Shown piece after piece: positions 1 to 6,686 of a DNA stretch of 14,257 nt (the first letter of the stretch is position 1; each line of letters opens with the position of its first letter). The stretch comes from JAAUUJ01 sp964392245 (GTDB lineage Bacteria; Cyanobacteriota; Cyanobacteriia; Thermostichales; Thermostichaceae), in the NCBI GenBank assembly GCA_964392245.1, contig CAYMOX010000081.1:1-14257 (forward strand), written 5' to 3'. Position numbers and translations under genes: made by a program. Under the pieces are notes generated by a model. That model was given only the letters and a program-made list of their open reading frames with translations, searched no databases and had not been told where the DNA came from.

Positions 1-44
1 TAAGGACCTTTTTTCTACACTTGAAGGTGAAAAATGAGGATTAA

Positions 45-128
45 TCGAGGTGCCTCTATGTCAGTCCGGCTTACGAAGAGATTTGGGAACGGTCGTTAGA
101 AGAACTTTATCAGAATCCTCACGCCTGG
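45..128 (+). pseudogene. In-frame PAS coding remnant upstream of the kinase ATG
   Basis: The 28 codons between the TAA at 42-44 and the ATG at 129 translate into a canonical PAS_3 core, including YVSPAYEEIWER and a Trp just before the methionine. This segment normally precedes the IHPDDR motif that begins the annotated kinase. No ATG, GTG or TTG occurs in this frame here, so it cannot be translated by a usual start. It was coding sequence for the same domain and is now cut off from its start. Codons before the TAA (3-41) are open but not clearly PAS-like, so I cannot tell whether homology stops at the TAA or a single-base change created it. Confidence 0.7.
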
Positions 129-2885
129 ATGGAAGCTATTCATCCTGATGATCGAGACCTGGTAGCGAAGGAAATGTCCACACTTGCTGGCAAGGCCCAT
201 TATGATGGTGAGTTTCGGATCGTTTGTCCTAACTCTCAGATTCGCTGGATCCATTCTCGTAATTTTCCTGTCAAAGATGAATACGGTCAGATAACACGAG
301 TTGTGGGTATCGCAGAGGATATTACCGAGCGAAAGATAGCTCAGATCCGCTTGCAAGAGAGCGAACTTCGACTGAGGGTACTCATTGAGAACCTACCCAT
401 TTCCTTCTGGGCTCGAGATCAGGATTGCAAGTTGGTATTGCAAAACAGACTAAATATGTTCTTGTACGGCAATCAAATTGGAACGATTTATGAGGATGCA
501 GACTTGCCTCCTGAAACACTGAAACGATGGGAATGGTGTTTACAGAGAGCTGAACAAGGTGAGATTCTGAAAGTAGAAAGTGAGGAGATTATTAATGGGG
601 AAACCAAAACCTTCCTCAGGGTAACAATGGCAACCCCAGGGGTGACTGCAGGGATCAAATATATAGGAGTTGCCCTTGATATCACCGAACGCAAGCAAGC
701 GGAGTTAGCGCTCAAGGCAAAAATAGAGGAACTCGATCGATTCTTCTCAGTTTCTTTAGAATTACTTTGTATTGCTCGCACTGATGGCTACTTTTTACGT
801 CTGAACCGCCGTTGGGAAACTGTACTTGGTTATCCTCTTGAGGAGCTAGAGAATCATTCATTTCTTGATCTTGTGCATCCAGAAGATCGAGAAAGTACAT
901 TAGATGCTTTGGATCAACTTGCCAATCAACAGGCGGTGACAAGTTTCATTAATCGCTATCGTTGTCAAGATGGATCTTATCGTTGGCTAGAGTGGGCTTC
1001 TGTTGCAGTTGGCCAAATTATTTATGCTGCTGCTAGAGATATAACAGACAGATACACAGCAGAACAAAGACTAAAAGAAAGTGAATCACGGTTGCGACTA
1101 TTTATTGACAGCTTGCCTTTTCCAGTGTGGGCTAGAGATGCTAATCGAGAACTAGTTCTTCAAAATCTTGCTGATCAAGAAATATTTGGAGCTATAGTCG
1201 GCACAAAAATTGATGATTCACTGTTGCCTGGTGATCTTTCTTCTCAGTGGACTGAATTTATGGATCAGGCAGATTCAGGTCAGACTTTTGTTCATGAATG
1301 TGAAGAGTGGATACATGGTGAGTCGAGAACCTTCTTACGGATTACATTATCGATTCCAGAAGTAGAGCATGGGATTCGGTATATAGGTAGTGCTATAGAT
1401 ATTACCAGTCGCAAACAGATGGAAATGTCCCTTAGAAAAAGTGAAGCATTATTAGCCCAATCTCAGAAAATGGCTAATGTTGGTAGTTTCGAATGGAATG
1501 TTGTCACTCAAGAGATCATCTGGTCTGAAGAAATGTTTCGTATCTTTGGTCTGGATCAAACCAAGACTATTCCCTCATATGTACTTCTGCTTGAGAGGAT
1601 TTATGCGGATGATTTACCTTTGTTTATTTCTCAGTTAGAGGATACAATTAAAACAGGGATATCGTTTCAGCAGGATTATCGCATAACGACTCCTGAAGGG
1701 TTGATTCGATATGCCGAGACTCGAGGTGAATGTATTTTTGATCATCATGGCCATGTGCTCCGTCTGCTTGGAACCATTCATGACATTACAGAACGCAAGC
1801 TAACCGAACAATCACTCCAGATCTTACAAAAGGCAGTAGACTCCTCCCTCAACGGTATTCTGATCGTCGACGCTCGGCTACCAGATATGCCGATTACCTA
1901 TGTCAACCCGGCTGTAGAAGTCCTAACTGGATATAGTGCTTCAGAAATGTATGGGAGAAACTGTCGCTTTTTCCAAAACCAGGATCGAGATCAGGAGGAA
2001 CTAGATGAATTGCATCAAGCTATTCAAAAAGGTGAACACTGTCGAGCTGTGATTCGAAACTACCGTAAAGATGGGACTCTGTTCTGGAATGATCTGACGA
2101 TTTCTCCTATTTTTAATGAGCAGGGGATTTTAACCCACTATGTTGGTATTCAGAATGATGTGACCAAGCAAAAGCTTTTAGAACAGCATAAGGATGAGTT
2201 TCTGGCTATTGTCAGTCATGAACTGCGGACTCCCTTAACATCTATCCAGGGACTTCTAGGTCTACTTTCTACCGGACGATTGGGAGATCTTTCGGAATTT
2301 GGGCTCAAGCTACTTACCAATGCGGCGGAAGATACACGACGGTTAAATCGCCTTGTGGAAGAAATTTTGGATTTAGAGAGTCTTCGCATTGGGGGAGTTA
2401 AGATGAAATGTCAGCTTATCCAGGTGCAAGCTATCCTGGACCGTTTGATACCGTTGATGCAACCTCTGATCAATGATGACCCACTTCAGATTCAACTTCA
2501 GGTTCATGTCCAGACGGTGTGGGCAGATCCAGATCGTATATTGCAAGTTTTAACAAACCTAGTAGGAAATGCCATTAAGTTTGCTGCTTTAGGGGGAGAG
2601 ATTCAAGTTGCTGTAACAGAGTATAATAGTGGTTCACTCTGGATGGTGAGGGATTTTGGAAAGGGTATTCCAGCAGATAAACTTGAGTATATCTTTGAGC
2701 CATTTCGACAGGTGGACAGCTCTAGTACTCGCACTCGATCAGGAACGGGTTTAGGCCTAGCTATTTGTCGCCAGATTATTGAAGCTCATGGAGGTCGGAT
2801 CTGGGCAACTTCTTCAACGCGAGGGACTACTTTTTTCTTCTCTTTACCTGAAACTCCAGCAGATGCTTCTAGAATGGGTAGTTGA
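129..2885 (+). CDS. Multi-PAS/LOV sensor histidine kinase, 5' end truncated or disrupted
   Basis: This is a soluble sensor histidine kinase that would autophosphorylate and pass phosphate to an unidentified response regulator. Six PAS-type modules end at DIT/DVT signatures near residues 64, 184, 304, 424, 552 and 677. The first is only the C-terminal half of a PAS_3 fold (IHPDDR at residues 4-9). The sixth (about 565-680) is LOV-like, with GRNCRF and Cys612. The HisKA domain follows (SHELRTPL, His697), then the HATPase (N-box around Asn814, DFGKGIP, and GTGLGLAI). There are no membrane segments and no receiver domain. The ATG at 129 lies inside a PAS domain and has no Shine-Dalgarno sequence. 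In-frame PAS-like coding continues upstream to base 45, behind a TAA at 42-44, with no ATG, GTG or TTG in between. The gene has therefore lost its start, carries a nonsense mutation or frameshift, or starts internally. It is visibly AT-richer than the genes to its right. The kinase assignment is secure; the start is not. Confidence 0.9.
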   Translation: MEAIHPDDRDLVAKEMSTLAGKAHYDGEFRIVCPNSQIRWIHSRNFPVKDEYGQITRVVGIAEDITERKIAQIRLQESELRLRVLIENLPISFWARDQDCKLVLQNRLNMFLYGNQIGTIYEDADLPPETLKRWEWCLQRAEQGEILKVESEEIINGETKTFLRVTMATPGVTAGIKYIGVALDITERKQAELALKAKIEELDRFFSVSLELLCIARTDGYFLRLNRRWETVLGYPLEELENHSFLDLVHPEDRESTLDALDQLANQQAVTSFINRYRCQDGSYRWLEWASVAVGQIIYAAARDITDRYTAEQRLKESESRLRLFIDSLPFPVWARDANRELVLQNLADQEIFGAIVGTKIDDSLLPGDLSSQWTEFMDQADSGQTFVHECEEWIHGESRTFLRITLSIPEVEHGIRYIGSAIDITSRKQMEMSLRKSEALLAQSQKMANVGSFEWNVVTQEIIWSEEMFRIFGLDQTKTIPSYVLLLERIYADDLPLFISQLEDTIKTGISFQQDYRITTPEGLIRYAETRGECIFDHHGHVLRLLGTIHDITERKLTEQSLQILQKAVDSSLNGILIVDARLPDMPITYVNPAVEVLTGYSASEMYGRNCRFFQNQDRDQEELDELHQAIQKGEHCRAVIRNYRKDGTLFWNDLTISPIFNEQGILTHYVGIQNDVTKQKLLEQHKDEFLAIVSHELRTPLTSIQGLLGLLSTGRLGDLSEFGLKLLTNAAEDTRRLNRLVEEILDLESLRIGGVKMKCQLIQVQAILDRLIPLMQPLINDDPLQIQLQVHVQTVWADPDRILQVLTNLVGNAIKFAALGGEIQVAVTEYNSGSLWMVRDFGKGIPADKLEYIFEPFRQVDSSSTRTRSGTGLGLAICRQIIEAHGGRIWATSSTRGTTFFFSLPETPADASRMGS
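1821..2168 (+). other. LOV-like (flavin photosensor) domain within the histidine kinase
   Basis: This covers about residues 565-680 of the kinase. GRNCRFFQ carries the Cys612 position that forms the flavin adduct in LOV domains, followed by the Arg and Gln that contact FMN. The two conserved asparagines appear in RNYRKDGTLFWN, and the glutamine of the last strand in YVGIQND. All hallmark LOV positions are present. The one visible departure is Phe for the usual Leu in NCRFLQ. It sits directly before the HisKA helix, the usual place for the signalling domain. Flavin binding is inferred from family knowledge, not shown. Confidence 0.75.
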
Positions 2886-2906
2886 ATAACATTTTGTGGG
2901 AGAAAA

Positions 2907-3332
2907 ATGGATATTTGTTTGGCGATCTCTGATGAGGAAATCTCTGCCTGTTTTCCAGTATTGCGGGAATTACGGCCTGATCTGGATCCGGATCAATTTC
3001 TAACGCGGGTTCACAGTCTACAAGCCACAGGATATCAATTGGTTCGGGTACTTGACACTGCAGAGGTTATCGCAGTCGCTGGCTTTCGCATCCTGGAAAG
3101 CTTTGCCTGGGGTCGTTTTCTCTACATTGATGACTTCGTCACTCAGCCACAGTATCGTTCGCAGGGCGTCGGCGCTAAACTTTTGTACTGGCTGATGGAT
3201 CACGCCTCCCAGTTAGGCTGTCAGGAACTCCACCTGGATAGCGGGCTGCAACGTCTGGATGCTCATCGGTTTTATCAACGAGAAGGTGTTCAAATCACGG
3301 GATATCATTTTGCCGCCAAGATCAGTTTATAG
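2907..3332 (+). CDS. GNAT family N-acetyltransferase
   Basis: This 141-residue protein has the GCN5-related acetyltransferase fold, which moves an acetyl group from acetyl-CoA to an amine. The acetyl-CoA pyrophosphate loop (motif A) is RSQGVGAKL at residues 84-92, after the strand FLYIDDFVTQPQYR. Motif B is around 119-127 (AHRFYQREG). The ATG has a good Shine-Dalgarno sequence (GGGAGA, 2898-2903). The gene begins 21 bases after the kinase stop with no terminator between, so the two are probably co-transcribed. The substrate cannot be read from the sequence; GNAT proteins of this size act on proteins, antibiotics, polyamines or amino acids. The length is normal for a single-domain member. Confidence 0.88.
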   Translation: MDICLAISDEEISACFPVLRELRPDLDPDQFLTRVHSLQATGYQLVRVLDTAEVIAVAGFRILESFAWGRFLYIDDFVTQPQYRSQGVGAKLLYWLMDHASQLGCQELHLDSGLQRLDAHRFYQREGVQITGYHFAAKISL

Positions 3333-3755
3333 GATCGATGTGTGGTGACGAGAGTAAATTCCCCCATTCTTGGTTTCTCGATCTCGATTTGACAGGCGAT
3401 TAATGGTAACATCCTAGAACTACCCTTTCACTGTAGAAGTTAGCACTTGCATTAATCAGGTCTGTCTTTTTATTCACTGCTTATGCTTCTATCATGAGAT
3501 TGTGTTGACGATCAGAAGAAACGCCTAGTCTTTTTTGTTTCGAGACTCTTTGGATCATTTTCTTTGAGGAAAAGCCAGAGCTTATCCAGAATTATCACCG
3601 AAAATCATTTGTTTTCAAGAAAATCTAGATTCTTGCTTCAGAAGTAAGTTCCGGAAGCTCTCAGGTCGTGATCTTATTAATCTACACAACCCCTTCCATG
3701 TTTTCTTCGATAGAGAAATGGTAGAGTCAAGGGGTAAAGAGGTGGGCTTTGATCC
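3333..3755. other. 423-base AT-rich gap without a gene
   Basis: I see no credible coding frame here. The gap probably holds the 3' end of the kinase-GNAT unit and the promoter of the YqiJ-flotillin unit. Weak signals: TTGACA at 3389-3394 without a well-spaced -10 box; TTGACG (3505-3510) with TAGTCT (3526-3531) at a short 15-base spacing; a 5-bp inverted repeat AGTCT/AGACT (3527-3531 and 3543-3547); and an imperfect palindrome CAAGAA/TTCTTG (3616-3621 and 3630-3635) centred on ATCTAGAT. None is strong enough to name as a promoter or terminator. Confidence 0.5.
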
Positions 3756-4475
3756 ATGCTTTTTAATCTGGTCAATTTTCCCTACTGGATCCTTTTAGGC
3801 ATTGGCGTCGGATTATTTCTCCTGGTGATTACCTCAGGGCTTGGAGATGATGACACTGATGTGGATGCGGATACCGAAGCCGATCTGGACGTTGATGTCG
3901 GCACTGGAGCGGATGCCCCTGATCTTGAAACCGAGGTCGAGACCGAGGGAGAAATAGCACCTAAATCTTTTGGGTTTCGCATTCTGGGATGGTTGGGTGT
4001 GGGACGGGCACCCTTGATGCTCTTGCTAGCCATTGACTTCAGTGCCTGGGGTTTTCTGGGCTGGATGTTTAATGTTGTGGTCTATAGTCTGCTGGGTGCT
4101 TTCATTGGCCGCTTTCTGGAAGTCCTGGTTCTCATGACCTCCCTGGTGCTGGCATTGATGATCGGGAGCTGGGTTTCGCGGCCCCTGGGGTTGGTCTTTG
4201 CTGGATTTGGCGAAGATGCCAGTGAAGAACGTCTAATCGGTCGGGTGGGTCGCGTCAGTTCTTTCCAAATTCCTGGGGATGGTCACCTGGGGCAGGTGGA
4301 TGTGATCGATGCTGCCAATAACCTGATCACCATCAGTGCCATGCTGCCGGAATGGGCAACTGAGGTCCCCAAACGGGGGGAAGATGTGCTGATCATTGCC
4401 TGTGATCCGAAAGCTTATCTGGTGATTCGCAAAGATGGTGCGGATCAAACCAAATGGCTGAGTAGCCAAACCTGA
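3756..4475 (+). CDS. YqiJ/NfeD-like membrane protein with C-terminal OB-fold, flotillin partner
   Basis: This 239-residue inner-membrane protein resembles the YqiJ (DUF1449) family, whose members are encoded beside flotillins and act with them in membrane microdomains. One membrane segment lies at about residues 9-28. A strongly acidic Asp/Glu/Thr-rich linker follows (31-67), then two membrane segments (about 86-110 and 118-145). The soluble C-terminal OB-fold (about 157-230) begins LIGRVGRVSSF and ends GEDVLIIACDPKAYLV. That ending resembles the last strands of E. coli YqiJ. The upstream AGAGGTGG (3738-3744) is a Shine-Dalgarno sequence with a slightly long spacing of 11. The flotillin gene starts 68 bases downstream with no terminator between. 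The acidic linker is longer and more repetitive than I expect for the family. Confidence 0.8.
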   Translation: MLFNLVNFPYWILLGIGVGLFLLVITSGLGDDDTDVDADTEADLDVDVGTGADAPDLETEVETEGEIAPKSFGFRILGWLGVGRAPLMLLLAIDFSAWGFLGWMFNVVVYSLLGAFIGRFLEVLVLMTSLVLALMIGSWVSRPLGLVFAGFGEDASEERLIGRVGRVSSFQIPGDGHLGQVDVIDAANNLITISAMLPEWATEVPKRGEDVLIIACDPKAYLVIRKDGADQTKWLSSQT

Positions 4476-4543
4476 TGGCGACAAGAAGGGTGTTTTCGAC
4501 GTTTTGCTGTCTGCACTGATATTTACAATCTGAGGATCTGCCC

Positions 4544-6577
4544 ATGCTTATGTGGTTTACACTGCTGCAAACCCTGGCCCATATCCCTCAATCTGCAGAG
4601 GAGTTTGCGTCTGAAAGGATGGAGGCGTTTTCTGGAGAATGGGATCAGCCTGACTCCAAGCCCTCTTCCTTAACTCACTTGGCCCAACTTCCTCAACCCT
4701 CCTCCAGCAGTTCATCAGGTTTTACGACTCCTGCTCTGTCAACGCCCGTCTTCTTTGTGGGATTGGCGGGGACTTTGGTGCTGCTGCTGATCATCGGGAT
4801 CTGGGCCTACACTCGCGTCTATGTGATCACCCCCAACAACGAAGCCTTTGTACGTACAGGGGGAGTGATAGCCAAAAAGAAAATGGTGGTTCTCAATGGA
4901 GGCTGCATCGTTTTACCGGGCTTCCACGAGCTGACCCGGGTGCCTTTGCGAGAGATCTCAATTGATGTGGAGCGAACGGGAAAACTGGCGGTGCGCACCA
5001 AAGATTATCTGCGAGCTGATATGCGGGTGACCTTTTTCGTCTGCATCAATGCCTCTGAGCAGGATGTATTGACGGCAGCGGCCCGGCTTTCACAAAAGGG
5101 GGGGATCACCTCCACCGACATCAAAAATGCCCTAGAGAAACGAGCCGACGATGCAATCCGTGCGGCAGCCAAACAGAAGAACCTGGCAGAGATCGACTCC
5201 GACAAGCTGGGGTTTGCTCAGGAAGTACTCAACCTGATCGAGCCGGATCTGAAAAAAGTGGGGCTCACCCTCAACAACATTGCCATCTCGGAAGTCGAGG
5301 AAAGTGACACCTACGACACCAACAACTTTTTTGATGCTCAGGGCGTCCGCTTACGCACCGAAACGATCCAGAAATCTATTCAGCAAAAGCGAGAGGTGGA
5401 ACTGCTGACCAAGATCACGCTGGAGCAAAAGGAGCTGGAGGCAGAAAAGAGTTCTCTCCTGATTGTTCAGGAAAAAGAGAGTGCCAATCTCGAACAACAA
5501 CTGCAGGTGGAATCCCTTAAAGCCCAGCGAGAACGAGAGATTGAGGAATCACGGGCGCGGGAAGCAGCCTCGATTCAACGCAACAAGATCCTGCAGGATC
5601 AATCCGTGGAAGCGGAAGAGATTCGCAAAAAATTAACCCTGCAGCAAAGCCAGATTGATGCCGATATTGAGCTGGAGCAACGGACCACAAAACTGAAAGT
5701 GGCTCAGGCTCAGCAAAAGCAGGAGGCAGAAGCGGCAGAAATTCTGCGGCAACAGGCGATTGAGTCCGCGCGACTACAGTCTCAAATTCAGATCACAGAA
5801 GCAGAACGGCAGGCTCGCATTGCTCAGGAGGATACCGTTATTGCCATTGCCAACAAGCGGCAGGCTAGCTTTATTGCCGATGCTGAACGGGCCAAAGCAG
5901 AATCTTCGGTGATCAGTGCCTCCGAAATTGAAAAAGCTGAACGGGAACAACGCCTGGTGATCATTGCCGCTGAGAAAGAAGCCCAGCAGCGAAATATTGC
6001 TGAGCGGAACGCGATTGAGATCGAAGCTTTTCGGCGCAAGCGGCTGGCAGAAATTGCACAGGAAGCAGCAGAAATTGAAGCTCAGTCGATCCGCACTCTG
6101 GCAGCAGCAGAACGGGATCGGGCCTTAGCGGAAGCAGAAGGGATCCGGGCTAAGCTGGCAGCCCAGAATGCCATTTCCAACGCCAACCTCACCGCCAAGG
6201 TAATCTCGGAGATCTGGCCAGAGCTGGTGAAGCAGTTACCGGAGGCCCTGAATGCCATCGCTCCTAAACCGGGTGTCTTGGGGGATGCCCGCGTCTACAA
6301 CTTCTCCAACGGTGCTGGGAATGGAACCGGAGACATCAACAAGTTATTGCTTTCCACCAGTGGTCTGGAGCTGATCAATGTCTTACTGGATGAGGGAAAG
6401 CTGGGTGGGGTGATCTCTCAGGTGCGTCGCCTGCTCTCTTCTCAAGCGGAAGATCCAGTGGTTACAGAGGCTTCTAGCTCCAGTAAGTCTGCCCAAGCTG
6501 CTGCTGTCGCCCTCACCCAAGCAGGGTCAAAAAATCCTGATGGAAATGCTGCTGACCTCAGCACTGACGAGATCTGA
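4544..6577 (+). CDS. Flotillin-like SPFH-domain protein (YqiK family)
   Basis: Flotillins are membrane-anchored scaffolds that oligomerise and organise lipid microdomains. This 677-residue protein has one membrane segment (about 67-89, from FFVGLAGTLVLLLIIGIWAY). The SPFH/PHB domain follows (about 92-290: NEAFVRTGG, VLPGFHE, NNIAISEV). A long Glu/Ala/Gln-rich coiled coil (about 275-560) holds the EA-rich repeats typical of flotillins. The C-terminal region includes NAISNANLTAKVISEIWPEL and a Gly/Asn-rich stretch. The start is backed by GAGGA (4532-4536), 7 bases before the ATG; Met26 is a possible later start. An unusual Ser/Pro-rich N-terminal segment of about 66 residues precedes the membrane anchor, whereas E. 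coli YqiK has its anchor near the N-terminus. The position after a YqiJ-like gene matches the known yqiJ-yqiK and NfeD-flotillin pairing. Confidence 0.92.
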   Translation: MLMWFTLLQTLAHIPQSAEEFASERMEAFSGEWDQPDSKPSSLTHLAQLPQPSSSSSSGFTTPALSTPVFFVGLAGTLVLLLIIGIWAYTRVYVITPNNEAFVRTGGVIAKKKMVVLNGGCIVLPGFHELTRVPLREISIDVERTGKLAVRTKDYLRADMRVTFFVCINASEQDVLTAAARLSQKGGITSTDIKNALEKRADDAIRAAAKQKNLAEIDSDKLGFAQEVLNLIEPDLKKVGLTLNNIAISEVEESDTYDTNNFFDAQGVRLRTETIQKSIQQKREVELLTKITLEQKELEAEKSSLLIVQEKESANLEQQLQVESLKAQREREIEESRAREAASIQRNKILQDQSVEAEEIRKKLTLQQSQIDADIELEQRTTKLKVAQAQQKQEAEAAEILRQQAIESARLQSQIQITEAERQARIAQEDTVIAIANKRQASFIADAERAKAESSVISASEIEKAEREQRLVIIAAEKEAQQRNIAERNAIEIEAFRRKRLAEIAQEAAEIEAQSIRTLAAAERDRALAEAEGIRAKLAAQNAISNANLTAKVISEIWPELVKQLPEALNAIAPKPGVLGDARVYNFSNGAGNGTGDINKLLLSTSGLELINVLLDEGKLGGVISQVRRLLSSQAEDPVVTEASSSSKSAQAAAVALTQAGSKNPDGNAADLSTDEI

Positions 6578-6612
6578 AATCGGTTGATATCGCCTCTCGA
6601 TCTCACCTTAAC

Positions 6613-6670
6613 GGATTAGGAAAGGACGCTAAGATAATTCTCAGAAATCTTGGCTTTTACTTCCTAATCC
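6613..6670 (+). promoter_or_regulatory. Nested stem-loop between flotillin and the five-TM gene
   Basis: A perfect 10-bp inverted repeat (GGATTAGGAA at 6613-6622, TTCCTAATCC at 6661-6670) encloses a second stem (GCTAAGAT 6628-6635 with ATCTTGGC 6647-6654, seven Watson-Crick pairs and one G-U) and an 11-base loop. A T-rich tract (TTCTTTT, 6671-6677) follows, and the next ATG is at 6687. It may be a weak intrinsic terminator or attenuator, a 5'-UTR structure controlling the downstream gene, or an operator. A -10-like GATAAT (6633-6638) lies inside it. That the arms pair is seen directly; the function is inferred. Confidence 0.6.
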
Positions 6671-6686
6671 TTCTTTTGGACTCAAT

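Noticed and set aside
2..37. An open frame ending in TGA at 35-37 (last residues STLEGEK) that could be the tail of an upstream gene
   Set aside because: Only 11 codons are visible and there is no recognisable motif; too short to call.
34..99. ATG at 34 with AAGGTGA upstream as a start for the kinase
   Set aside because: It is in a different frame from the PAS codons and stops at 97-99. It could only serve the kinase through a frameshift, which the sequence does not show.
3389..3420. TTGACA as a promoter for the YqiJ-flotillin unit
   Set aside because: No TATAAT-like box at 16-18 bases; TAACAT is at 12 and TAGAAC at 20. It also lies more than 300 bases from the gene.
3846..3956. Asp-rich segment as dockerin or EF-hand calcium loops
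   Set aside because: The spacing lacks the loop pattern and the flanking helices; it is a low-complexity acidic linker.
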